Positions 1 to 6,971 of a stretch of DNA of 43,833 nucleotides are shown here, piece after piece. This stretch comes from QFOX01 sp044237845 (GTDB lineage: Bacteria > Pseudomonadota > Alphaproteobacteria > Rickettsiales > UBA3002). The notes beneath the pieces were generated by a model, which saw nothing but the letters and a program-made list of their open reading frames with translations, was not told the DNA's origin and ran no database searches. The translations under genes were made by a program, and so were the position numbers. Numbering within the stretch: position 1 is the stretch's first letter; each line of letters begins with the position of its first letter. The stretch is taken from contig JBIIEL010000016.1 in assembly GCA_044237845.1 (NCBI GenBank), positions 1-43,833 of the forward strand, given 5' to 3'.

Positions 1-629
1 ACGCCGCGTGCGATAGTAGCAACCATATCAAAAACAAAGAAAGTCTTTCCAGCACCAGATTCCCCATACACCATAGCAAGGCCAGCTTTGGGGAGGATAC
101 TTGCTTCAGCCTTCTTGATTTTTTTCCAGTCTCGGTAGTTCTTCTCAACTGTACTGGAATGGACAGCTACACCGATACTACGCAAGATTTCTTCCACGCG
201 CATGAAGGCAGTCTTTTCTGAATCATTATTCGCATATTGATTAGCCTTGGGTTTTCTGGATCCTTCTCGGTTAATCGATAAATTCTCATGCTTTCTGACC
301 AATTTAACCAAATCATGACAAGTCTGGACAAATTCTTCAGGATTAGATCGCTTGCTATTTCTTGTTCTTTTGGTCGGATCTGCTTTCAGGGCTGATTCGA
401 CAGCACCACCGAGTCTCTTTTGGCGCACATGTGGTTCAATGTTATTAACTGAAAGAGCCTTAAAAACCGATTTGCAGTACCCCTCAAAAGTCATTTCACC
501 CTTTGAATAACCATTAAACCATATTTCTATGAGAGCTTCTGCCTTATCAAGCGCAGATTCAGCCTTTAGACGTCGCGCTTCATTTTCTTGCGCTTCTTCA
601 GAGCTGATATGCAACAAAGACTTTTCCAT
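1..629 (-). CDS. AAA/RepA-like ATPase, N-terminal part (cut by window edge)
   Basis: The reading frame is open from an ATG at 627-629 to the window edge, so only about 209 N-terminal residues are visible. The first 180 or so are charged, lysine- and glutamate-rich and not recognisable. They are followed by a Walker A motif, MVYGESGAGKTFF, then FDMVATIARG, which is the usual start of AAA_25/RepA-like hexameric helicase or primase-associated ATPases of plasmids, satellite phages and integrative elements. The start lies 9 nt after the integrase stop on the same strand, with AGGG upstream, so the two are probably co-transcribed. The DNA is clearly AT-richer than the chromosome to the right. A role in replication or maintenance of the element is inferred; the catalytic core lies outside the window. 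Confidence 0.75.
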   Translation of the reverse strand, partial: MEKSLLHISSEEAQENEARRLKAESALDKAEALIEIWFNGYSKGEMTFEGYCKSVFKALSVNNIEPHVRQKRLGGAVESALKADPTKRTRNSKRSNPEEFVQTCHDLVKLVRKHENLSINREGSRKPKANQYANNDSEKTAFMRVEEILRSIGVAVHSSTVEKNYRDWKKIKKAEASILPKAGLAMVYGESGAGKTFFVFDMVATIARG

Positions 630-638
630 ATCAGAACC

Positions 639-1820
639 CTATTTTTTTGTGTTACCAGCGCAAGAATCCAAATAATCAGCCCACCACTGCATCATCTTGC
701 GGCGCTCAGCGATGTATTGCGCATGATTGTAGGCCTTGCGAATACTATTACGTTCGGCGTGCGCAAGCTGCCGTTCGATCACATCGGGCGCAAATCCATG
801 TTCATTAAGGATAGTGCTGGCCGTTGCACGGAAGCCATGGCCGGTGCTTTTGCCGTGATATCCCATGCGGTACAGCGCATAAAGGATGGTATTTTCAGAC
901 ATCTGTCCTTTGGGCTTGTGTTGGTTCGGGAACACATGCTCCCAATAGCCGGTAAGGGGTGTTAGCTCTTTGAGCACCGCAAGTGCCTGCTTCGACAGTG
1001 GAACGATGTGCTGTTCACGCATCTTCATCCGCTCAGCAGGGATGCGCCACTCTGCTTTATCCATATCGAATTCTGACCAGCGTGCGCCGCGCATCTCGCC
1101 TGTGCGCACAAAGGTCAGGAGCAGGAATTTCATAGCGAGCTTGGTCTGTGCGCCATCGTACTCGTCCAGCTTTTTCAGGAACTCCGGCAGCTCGTCCGCT
1201 TTGAGATAGGCGTTATGCTTTCTTACGATAGGCGTCAACGCACCACGTAAGTCATTGACTGGATTGCGCTCGGCCCGAGCGGTGACAATAGCATAACCGA
1301 AAACTTGGCCACACCACTGCTGCACACGGTGGGATAAATCATGCGCGCCGCGCGCCTCGATAGCGCGCAACGCGGATAGTACCTCAAGCGGGGTAATTTC
1401 GCCAATAGGGCGCGAGCCGATTTTAGGAAATATATCCAGCTCTAGTCGCCGCAACAGATTGGCTGCATATTTTGCCGACCATTTTCGGCTGTGCTTGCCA
1501 TGCCATTCACGACCAATCGCCTCGAAGGAGTATTCGGCGGAGAGCTTATCCCGAATCTTTTTTGCTTTGCGTTCTTGGGAAGGGTCGAGCCCATTATTGA
1601 GCTTTTTGCGCTCAACATCTCGCCGGTCACGCGCGTCTTTCAAACTGATGTCAGGATAAACGCCGAGAGAAAGGCTTTTCTCTTTACCCAGCTGCCAATA
1701 ACGCAGCCGCCAGTATTTGCGGCCATCAGGATAAACCCAAAGATAAAGACCGCTACTATCAGCAAGCTTCATAATTTTGGCTTGGGTCTTGGCGTTGCGG
1801 CACTTTGCGTCCGAAAGCAT
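639..1820 (-). CDS. int: P4-type tyrosine integrase (site-specific recombinase)
   Basis: Catalyses integration and excision of a mobile element. The N-terminus (MLSDAKCRNAKTQAK, then KLADSSGLYLWV) is the DUF4102 arm-binding domain typical of P4-like integrases. A SAM-like core-binding domain follows (about residues 95-185), then the catalytic domain. The catalytic residues are visible: R239 in FVRTGEMRG, H271, H328-x-x-R331 in HGFRA, H354 in QLAH and the nucleophile Y364 in AYNHAQY. A TTG at 1838 would add six residues, but the ATG at 1820 matches the family N-terminus and has GGAAAG upstream, so it is preferred. The gene starts about 165 bp from the 3' end of tRNA-Thr and reads away from it, the standard layout of an integrated element. 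A TACCACG heptamer lies between the ribosome site and the ATG, so the integrase may repress its own gene. Confidence 0.93.
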   Translation of the reverse strand: MLSDAKCRNAKTQAKIMKLADSSGLYLWVYPDGRKYWRLRYWQLGKEKSLSLGVYPDISLKDARDRRDVERKKLNNGLDPSQERKAKKIRDKLSAEYSFEAIGREWHGKHSRKWSAKYAANLLRRLELDIFPKIGSRPIGEITPLEVLSALRAIEARGAHDLSHRVQQWCGQVFGYAIVTARAERNPVNDLRGALTPIVRKHNAYLKADELPEFLKKLDEYDGAQTKLAMKFLLLTFVRTGEMRGARWSEFDMDKAEWRIPAERMKMREQHIVPLSKQALAVLKELTPLTGYWEHVFPNQHKPKGQMSENTILYALYRMGYHGKSTGHGFRATASTILNEHGFAPDVIERQLAHAERNSIRKAYNHAQYIAERRKMMQWWADYLDSCAGNTKK

Positions 1821-1822
1821 GG

Positions 1823-1902
1823 CGTGGTAACTTTCCAACAGTGATAAACCATTACCACGATTTATACCACGGCCTTACCACGGATGCCAGCGAATTACCA
1901 CG
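1823..1902. promoter_or_regulatory. Five TACCACG heptamers (candidate integrase arm sites)
   Basis: The heptamer TACCACG occurs on the plus strand at 1853-1859, 1865-1871, 1876-1882 and 1896-1902, and inverted at 1823-1829. Start-to-start spacings of 12, 11 and 20 bp are close to one or two helical turns. The last two copies extend to the longer repeat TTACCACGGATGCCA. The cluster fills the gap between tRNA-Thr and int. Repeated arm-type sites for the integrase N-terminal domain are expected there, so this role is inferred. Binding by an excisionase or repressor is the alternative. Confidence 0.55.
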
Positions 1903-1986
1903 GATGCCATCGAACAGGAAGTGCGCTATTATCTGGCTTGTTTGCTTGCTTTTCCGACCGAAGGCGAATCCCAGCGAATGGGAATA

Positions 1987-2004
1987 TGGTGCTGCTAAGA
2001 AGAA
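1987..2004. other. Probable att junction at the 3' end of tRNA-Thr
   Basis: The integrase gene and AT-rich element DNA begin just beyond the CCA end of an intact tRNA-Thr gene. P4-like integrases usually recombine within the 3' end of a tRNA gene and rebuild it, so the core site is probably in the T-arm to CCA segment. The second copy that would prove it must lie to the left of this window. The exact borders given are a guess. Confidence 0.35.
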
Positions 2005-2061
2005 TCGAACTTCCGACCCCGTCATTACCAATGACGTGCTCTACCACTGAGCTATAGCAGC
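1987..2061 (-). tRNA. tRNA-Thr (anticodon GGT)
   Basis: Read on the minus strand, the sequence starts GCTGCTATAGCTCAG and folds as a complete cloverleaf. A 7-bp acceptor stem pairs GCTGCTA with TAGCAGC, and the D-arm contains AGCTCAGTGGTAGAGC. The anticodon stem CGTCA/TGACG carries the loop TTGGTAA, and the T-arm contains GTTCGATTC. An encoded CCA ends at 1987. The anticodon GGT reads ACC and ACT threonine codons. The 3' end faces the integrase gene and is the likely integration target. Confidence 0.95.
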
Positions 2062-2101
2062 GCGCTGAAACAAGCGGAGGTCTTCCTGCCACAAGAGTCG
2101 T

Positions 2102-2131
2102 TTGCCTGCAAGGGTTGATTTATGCTATATA
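2102..2131 (+). promoter_or_regulatory. Candidate promoter, TSS at the ATG of the 2138 gene
   Basis: A -35-like TTGCCT (2102-2107) and a -10-like TATATA (2126-2131) are 18 bp apart. The -10 box ends 6 nt before the ATG at 2138, so transcription would start at or next to the start codon. No good Shine-Dalgarno is seen. Confidence 0.4.
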
Positions 2132-2137
2132 TCACGG

Positions 2138-2395
2138 ATGTCGCAACCCACCGCACCTGCATCTCCCAAAAAAGCCAAGCTTGCTGCGGCACTCCGGCGC
2201 AATATGGCACGCCGGAAGGCGGTGGAGCGTTGCCCGTTGCCCGTCGCCGGTGAGGAAGACGCAGGCACTGAGGCAGGTTCAGGCCTGCGTAGCCGCGGCG
2301 AGCCGGAGGCCGAAGGACGAACGAAGGGGGGTGGGGAGTCCGCCTCCACCGCGCTGAAAGCGCCAAACAAAATGCATAGCGCGAGCGCCGCATGA
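2138..2395 (+). CDS. Small basic hypothetical protein with a repeat-like insert
   Basis: An 85-residue protein with no recognised domain. The first 30 residues (MSQPTAPASPKKAKLAAA, then LRRNMARRKA) resemble the basic helix of many short alphaproteobacterial hypothetical proteins. From about residue 31 the composition changes to Gly/Glu/Arg-rich sequence (GLRSRGEPEAEGRTKGGG), encoded by DNA with small hairpins that looks like a dispersed repeat rather than gene sequence. The ATG at 2138 is chosen over an upstream TTG because the family-like N-terminus begins there. The stop overlaps the ATG of the next gene (ATGA), so the two are translationally coupled. Confidence 0.55.
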   Translation: MSQPTAPASPKKAKLAAALRRNMARRKAVERCPLPVAGEEDAGTEAGSGLRSRGEPEAEGRTKGGGESASTALKAPNKMHSASAA

Positions 2396-2706
2396 CGCAC
2401 GAAACCCATAAACAGCATAAAAAACTGAAGAAACTGGCGCAGCTCTTTAAGAACCGCCACACGCAGCATATCAACCAGCAGGCGGAAGTGCACGAGCGCA
2501 ACCGCGAGCTCGACCGCGAGCGCGAGGAAGAGATGCGCGCAGCGTCACTCGCATCCTCCCGCAAGGCCGAGGGTAAGCCCGGCAACACCGTCTGGAGCGC
2601 GAAGATGCAGGAAATCCGGGACAAAAACACCGGGCGGCATCGCATGGCGACGGAGCGCTGGAACCGCTTCGCCGGCACCGAGGGTGGCGGCGGGCGTGGA
2701 TTATAA
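2392..2706 (+). CDS. Hypothetical charged helical protein
   Basis: A 104-residue protein rich in Lys, Arg, Glu, His and Gln, with no signal peptide or membrane segment. Residues about 30-55 (HINQQAEVHERNRELDRERE) look like a soluble charged helix or short coiled coil, and the C-terminus is a glycine-rich tail. Its ATG overlaps the stop of the preceding small gene by 4 nt. I do not recognise a family. The coupling and strand make a real gene likely, with a function tied to the upstream small protein if any. Confidence 0.5.
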   Translation: MTHETHKQHKKLKKLAQLFKNRHTQHINQQAEVHERNRELDREREEEMRAASLASSRKAEGKPGNTVWSAKMQEIRDKNTGRHRMATERWNRFAGTEGGGGRGL

Positions 2707-2760
2707 TCCATTAGTGATTGACGTTTTCGAGTGAAACGTTACTTCTGCCCTAGCGGCGCA

Positions 2761-2878
2761 CGTTCGATTATCGTGGATGAGATACTAGGAGCGAGCGCAC
2801 GCAGAAGGTGAGCGTGGCAGCGCTACGTGATCCTTCGAGTACGCGAGCGACGACGTAGATCGCCGCGAGAATCGAACG
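2761..2878. repeat. 120-bp palindromic element, copy A
   Basis: A 118-bp segment is bounded by the inverted repeats CGTTCGATTATCGTGG (2761-2776) and CCGCGAGAATCGAACG (2863-2878), which pair with two mismatches. The middle holds CAGCGCTAC, a 12-nt loop, and GTACGCGAG (2818-2847), an imperfect hairpin. It ends 13 nt before the dcd start codon. Length and layout match copies at 12319, 15304 and 24949, although the arm sequences differ. The stretch 2707-2760 before it holds only a short ACGTTT/AAACGT hairpin. Confidence 0.65.
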
Positions 2879-2891
2879 ATTAGGATAAAAG

Positions 2892-3464
2892 ATGCCCATA
2901 CAGCCCGACCATTGGATCCGCGAACGCGCACTGAAAGACCGCATGATCGAACCGTTTGTCGAGAATCTGACGCGCGAGGGGGTCATCTCCTATGGCCTGT
3001 CGAGCTACGGCTATGACGCGCGGGTGGCGGATGAGTTCAAGATTTTCACCAATGTCGATTCGGCGGTGGTCGACCCGAAAGATTTCTCGCCGAAAAGTTT
3101 TGTCGACCGCAAAACAGACGTCTGCATCATTCCGCCAAACTCGTTTGTGCTGGCGCGCACGGTGGAGTTTTTCCGCATCCCGCGCGACACGCTCGTGATC
3201 TGCCTCGGCAAAAGCACCTATGCGCGCTGCGGTATCATCGTCAACGTCACCCCGCTCGAGCCGGAATGGGAAGGCCATGTGACGCTGGAGTTTAGCAACA
3301 CCACGCCGCTGCCCGCGAAAATTTATGCGAACGAAGGCGCCTGCCAGTTCCTGTTCCTCAAAGGTGAATCGCTGTGCGAAACCAGCTACGCCGACCGCAA
3401 AGGCAAATATATGGGCCAAACCGGCGTTACGCTACCGAAGGTGGAGAATAAGAAGGCGGGTTAG
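2892..3464 (+). CDS. dcd: dCTP deaminase
   Basis: Deaminates dCTP to dUTP, the main route to dUMP for thymidylate synthesis. The 190-residue length and sequence fit the bacterial trimeric dCTP deaminase family. Seen are the N-terminal MPIQPDHWIRERA, the substrate loop GKSTYARCG, the active-site segment TPLEPEWEGHVTLEFSN containing the catalytic Glu, and the C-terminal GKYMGQTG that closes over the nucleotide. AGGATAAAAG precedes the ATG, with AGGA as the ribosome site. The gene stands alone between palindromic element A and a convergent minus-strand gene only 2 nt after its stop. Confidence 0.96.
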   Translation: MPIQPDHWIRERALKDRMIEPFVENLTREGVISYGLSSYGYDARVADEFKIFTNVDSAVVDPKDFSPKSFVDRKTDVCIIPPNSFVLARTVEFFRIPRDTLVICLGKSTYARCGIIVNVTPLEPEWEGHVTLEFSNTTPLPAKIYANEGACQFLFLKGESLCETSYADRKGKYMGQTGVTLPKVENKKAG

Positions 3465-3466
3465 AG

Positions 3467-3982
3467 TCAGTTCGGGGTGTTGCCCAGCTGGCGTCTCTGC
3501 AACTCTGCTTCATACGCTCCCAGAATCACTTTCGCGCCTGTTGTATGCGCGTCGAGATTCGAAACACTTAACCCTATCTTTTCGAACAGATTAATCTCTT
3601 CCGTCACTGCTTCTGCCGCCATTTCAGGATAATCAAGCGCCATGGCGCTCTTGAACCCAGCATGCAGCTCTTCCCGTTCTGCCACATAGCGTTCCATGCT
3701 CAATGCACCGGTATCATCAAAGAGCCCATACTGCCCTAGAAACGCCACATAGGGAGAGTCTAGCACTCTCTGATTGTAGTTTTCCTGAGCTGCTTCAAAC
3801 TCCGCATCGCTCACGCCCTCGCAGTGAAACTGTGCGCGCAATTCTTTATCAAACGCCGTATTAATAATCTCCACCACCTGCTCCGAGGTCAGCGCAGGCT
3901 TACTCTCAAGGGTGGTCGCAATTCCCTCCATAAAATCATCGCCGAGTTCTTTCTGGTTGGGCATGAGCGCAAAAATCTGCAT
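3467..3982 (-). CDS. Hypothetical protein, related to the next gene upstream
   Basis: A soluble, acidic, mostly helical protein of 171 residues; no known domain is recognised. The ATG at 3982 is preferred to one at 4048 because AGGA lies 8 nt upstream and the extra N-terminus looks unlike the rest. Residues from 76 (SPYVAFLGQYGLFDDTG, later ERYV and a GFK segment) line up with residues from 321 of the protein encoded at 4091-5377 (SPFAMFLREQGLLGISG, later ELYL and KFK). This suggests that the two are distant paralogues. It follows that gene on the same strand after a 108-nt gap. The stop faces the dcd stop. Confidence 0.6.
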   Translation of the reverse strand: MQIFALMPNQKELGDDFMEGIATTLESKPALTSEQVVEIINTAFDKELRAQFHCEGVSDAEFEAAQENYNQRVLDSPYVAFLGQYGLFDDTGALSMERYVAEREELHAGFKSAMALDYPEMAAEAVTEEINLFEKIGLSVSNLDAHTTGAKVILGAYEAELQRRQLGNTPN

Positions 3983-4090
3983 GTTCTTCGTCCTATGCAA
4001 ACGCATCCAGCACGCTAATTCCCGAATTGCGACTTTCTCAAAGAACATGTTTCTATCCGTTCCTGCAGATTATGTTCAAAAATGCCTAAC

Positions 4091-5377
4091 TCAACCCCGG
4101 CGTTCAGCGTTCTGCGCCAGCTTCTCATTTGCCACGAACTGCTCTTGCACCTGCTCCGTCACTGCCACGATATCAACCATTTTTGCATAGCGGTCGAACT
4201 GGTTGCAGTAGAATTCATAGCGCTCATCCGCAGGAATGGCAAAAACTGCATCTTCTGGTTTTTGCTCTACCCCCTCTTCTGCACCAGGATTAACGATAAG
4301 CCAGTATTTAAATTTCTCCTGCAAGGCATCATGTTGTCGGAGATAGAGTTCTAAATCGAGCCGCTGGCCAGAGATACCGAGCAGTCCTTGCTCACGCAGG
4401 AACATGGCAAAAGGCGATTTCAGCGCGGTTTTTTTCTCTATCTCGATCAGGTCTTCTACCGTTTCCTTATCTGCCACCGCTAAAATCGACGACATCGCCT
4501 GCACGCGCGCATCCAGCAATACGCCATCCAGACGATCTTTGGTCACGGTACGCTCACTTTTTATTCCATCCTCAATCGTTTCAAGCATCGTATTCCGCCA
4601 CTGCTGCATCTCACGATAGAATTTGGTATCCGCCTGCGGCGTTGGCGCATCCTTGCGCTTCAGCGCTTCAAGCTCCCGCACAAACGGCTTGCTGACGCAT
4701 AGGGTTGGTGGCGGCATGTTCGCCTCAATCAACGCGCCGAAGCCTTGTACCTGAGGCTTCGGAAATTCCTCACGCACCGCATCGAAACAATTGATCAGCC
4801 ATTTCTCGTGGCTGTGCAGCGCATCGATAATCACTACTTTCTGAAACGCTTGTATTTGTGCGAATGCATCTTTTACACTGACCGTGTTTCCAAGATTATC
4901 CTTACGGTTGCCCGCCTCAACAGCATCGAGATAGTTTTTTTTAAGCTTGGTCTGCGCTTTCGCATACTGCATCGGGAAGTCCTTGGCCGCAAGGTCAAGC
5001 CCCGACTCCTCATGCAGATAGACAATATAATCTAGATAGGTTCTGTTCGGATTATGTGTATCCGTAATCTGCTCATAATAGGCACGAATCTTTTGGTATG
5101 ACTCGGTTTCCGATGCATTGCCCGTAGGCATCTCCAGCCATTTCAGGCGCTCACATTCCGTATGCACTAAATCTACGAACTCCTTGCGGGAAATCGCCGT
5201 ACGTTCATAGAGATGCTGTCTCATCAACTCACTCAGGGCATTCTGTCGCTGGTGCAGCTCTTTTTCCATCAGCGTAAGATTCTGAGCAAATTGGGTGGCA
5301 GCGTGAATCCGTGCGCTGAGCGCAGACACCCCCGCCCTGCCAAGCATTATATTCTCGCTGTTCGCCTCATCACTCAT
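4091..5377 (-). CDS. Hypothetical helical protein, larger member of a tandem pair
   Basis: A 428-residue soluble protein, mostly predicted helix, with no signal peptide or membrane span and no family that I recognise. Residues about 20-75 are Gln/Glu/Leu-rich (NLTLMEKELHQRQNALSEL) and could form a coiled coil. The C-terminal third holds a segment (from residue 321) that resembles the smaller neighbour at 3467-3982. Codon use is somewhat AT-richer than in the adjacent dcd and murA. The gene is divergent from murA and was probably gained together with its neighbour. Only general sequence features support it, so no function is proposed. Confidence 0.65.
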   Translation of the reverse strand: MSDEANSENIMLGRAGVSALSARIHAATQFAQNLTLMEKELHQRQNALSELMRQHLYERTAISRKEFVDLVHTECERLKWLEMPTGNASETESYQKIRAYYEQITDTHNPNRTYLDYIVYLHEESGLDLAAKDFPMQYAKAQTKLKKNYLDAVEAGNRKDNLGNTVSVKDAFAQIQAFQKVVIIDALHSHEKWLINCFDAVREEFPKPQVQGFGALIEANMPPPTLCVSKPFVRELEALKRKDAPTPQADTKFYREMQQWRNTMLETIEDGIKSERTVTKDRLDGVLLDARVQAMSSILAVADKETVEDLIEIEKKTALKSPFAMFLREQGLLGISGQRLDLELYLRQHDALQEKFKYWLIVNPGAEEGVEQKPEDAVFAIPADERYEFYCNQFDRYAKMVDIVAVTEQVQEQFVANEKLAQNAERRG

Positions 5378-5457
5378 AAATCATCAAATCCTCTCTTCTA
5401 CCCTCTCACCCTACCACCAATTGGTTAAAAAACCATGAATACCTCGCAAATCCCTGC

Positions 5458-5485
5458 TTTACTCCGGCCAAACGCCTGATATAGC
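5458..5485 (+). promoter_or_regulatory. Candidate murA promoter, leaderless arrangement
   Basis: TTTACT (5458-5463) and TATAGC (5480-5485) are separated by 16 bp, and the ATG of murA follows 6 nt later. The run of G just before the ATG is too close to serve as a Shine-Dalgarno. The match to consensus is only 4 of 6 in each box. A short hairpin, TGGTT/AACCA, lies upstream near 5421-5434. Confidence 0.35.
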
Positions 5486-5491
5486 GGGGGG

Positions 5492-6802
5492 ATGGACAAA
5501 CTCACCATCACCGGCGGGCGACCGCTTTACGGCAAAATCATCATCGGCGGGGCGAAAAACGCGGCGCTGCCGCTCATGTGCGCCGCGCTGCTCACGCCGG
5601 AGAAGGTGACGCTCGACAACGTACCTTATCTGGCCGACATCACCACCATGGCCAAGCTGCTGGTGCAGCACGGCGCCGCACTCAGCCTGCGCGACACCTC
5701 GACCGGCACCGCGCTGGGTGCGGATATGCCCGGCCATTATAGCCGTGAATTATCGCTCACCTGCGCCACCATCAACAACATCACCGCGCCGTATGATTTG
5801 GTACGCACCATGCGCGCCTCCATCCTCGTGCTCGGGCCCATCCTCGCGCGCGAGGGCCGCGCCAAAGTCTCGCTGCCCGGCGGCTGTGCCATCGGCGCCC
5901 GCCCGGTCGATCTGCACCTCAAGGCCATGGAAGCACTCGGCGCCAAAATCACGCTGGAGGAAGGCTACGTCCTCGCCGAAGCACCCGAAGGCGGCCTCGT
6001 CGGTGGCGACGTGCATTTCGAGAAAGTCTCCGTCGGCGCAACGGAAAACATCCTCATGGCCGCCTCCCTTGCCAAGGGCACCACCACCATCCATAACGCT
6101 GCGTGTGAGCCAGAGATCACCGACCTCGCCCAAATGCTCATCTCCATGGGCGCGGATATTTCGGGGCTGGGCACCCCCACCCTCACCGTGCGCGGCGTCA
6201 CCGCGCTCTCCGGCACCACCTACCGCGTCATTCCCGACCGCATCGAAACCGGCACCTTCCTCTGCGCGGTCGGCATGGCCGGAGGCGAAGTCGAACTGCT
6301 CGACACCCGCCCCGAGACGCTGCGCGTCGTCATCGACTCCCTGCGGGAGATCGGGATTGATATCGAGGAAAGAGAAGACAGCATCATCGTCCGCCGCGAC
6401 CTTGCCACACCGCTGAAGCCGATGGATATCACCACCGCGCCCTTCCCCGAATTCCCGACGGATATGCAAGCGCAATTCATGACGCTGCTCACCCATGCCA
6501 CGGGCGATTCGCACCTCAGCGAAACCATTTTCGAAAACCGCTTCATGCATGTGCCCGAACTCGCGCGCATGGGGGCGAATATCTCCATCGATGGCCACAG
6601 CGCCACCGTCCACGGCGCCACCGCGCTCAAAGGCGCGCCCGTCATGGCGACGGATCTACGCGCCAGCGTCAGCCTCGTCATCGCCGCACTCGCGGCGGAG
6701 GGCACCACCACCGTCGGCCGCATCTACCATCTCGACCGCGGCTACGAACGCCTCGAAGAAAAACTCGCCCTCTGCGGCGCAGATATCCGCCGGGTGCGGT
6801 AG
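5492..6802 (+). CDS. murA: UDP-N-acetylglucosamine 1-carboxyvinyltransferase
   Basis: Transfers enolpyruvate from PEP to UDP-GlcNAc, the first committed step of peptidoglycan synthesis, in the cytoplasm. The 436-residue length fits the EPSP-synthase fold family. Visible are the N-terminal GGAKNAALP substrate segment, the loop LPGGCAIGARPVDLH with the reactive Cys132 that fosfomycin targets, and the closing PFPEFPTDMQAQF motif. The order murA then his genes, UPF0262, infA and maf is common in alphaproteobacteria. The start codon has no usable ribosome site, and a promoter-like sequence sits directly in front of it. Confidence 0.97.
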   Translation: MDKLTITGGRPLYGKIIIGGAKNAALPLMCAALLTPEKVTLDNVPYLADITTMAKLLVQHGAALSLRDTSTGTALGADMPGHYSRELSLTCATINNITAPYDLVRTMRASILVLGPILAREGRAKVSLPGGCAIGARPVDLHLKAMEALGAKITLEEGYVLAEAPEGGLVGGDVHFEKVSVGATENILMAASLAKGTTTIHNAACEPEITDLAQMLISMGADISGLGTPTLTVRGVTALSGTTYRVIPDRIETGTFLCAVGMAGGEVELLDTRPETLRVVIDSLREIGIDIEEREDSIIVRRDLATPLKPMDITTAPFPEFPTDMQAQFMTLLTHATGDSHLSETIFENRFMHVPELARMGANISIDGHSATVHGATALKGAPVMATDLRASVSLVIAALAAEGTTTVGRIYHLDRGYERLEEKLALCGADIRRVR

Positions 6803-6971
6803 GTGTATCAAAAGTTAGTTGACGTATAGAACTCGGCGGTGCCACGGGTAAGCCCTCTCCCCCTGTGGGGGAGAGGGATTTACGGAGTGCGTGATACCTC
6901 ATATATGCAGTGTAACGGAGCGCCAGCTTTCGCTGGCATGACACGCATTTTGGTATTATGCTGCACCGCAC
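6803..6971. other. murA-hisG spacer with two hairpins
   Basis: Holds a perfect 11-bp hairpin, CCCTCTCCCCC (6853-6863), loop TGT, GGGGGAGAGGG (6867-6877), flanked by GTAA/TTAC that can extend it. A second hairpin, GCCAGC-TTTC-GCTGGC, lies near 6922-6937. Neither is followed by a T run, so an intrinsic terminator is unlikely; both look like dispersed intergenic repeats. A -10-like TATTAT (6954-6959) lies 12 nt before the hisG ATG, with no clear -35 box. Confidence 0.6.

Noticed and set aside
1805..2050. Plus-strand frame across the int start and tRNA-Thr
   Set aside because: It runs antisense through the tRNA gene and the heptamer cluster; not a protein gene.
6853..6877. Intrinsic terminator after murA
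   Set aside because: The stem is strong but is followed by ATTTACGG rather than a T run, so it is listed only as a hairpin.
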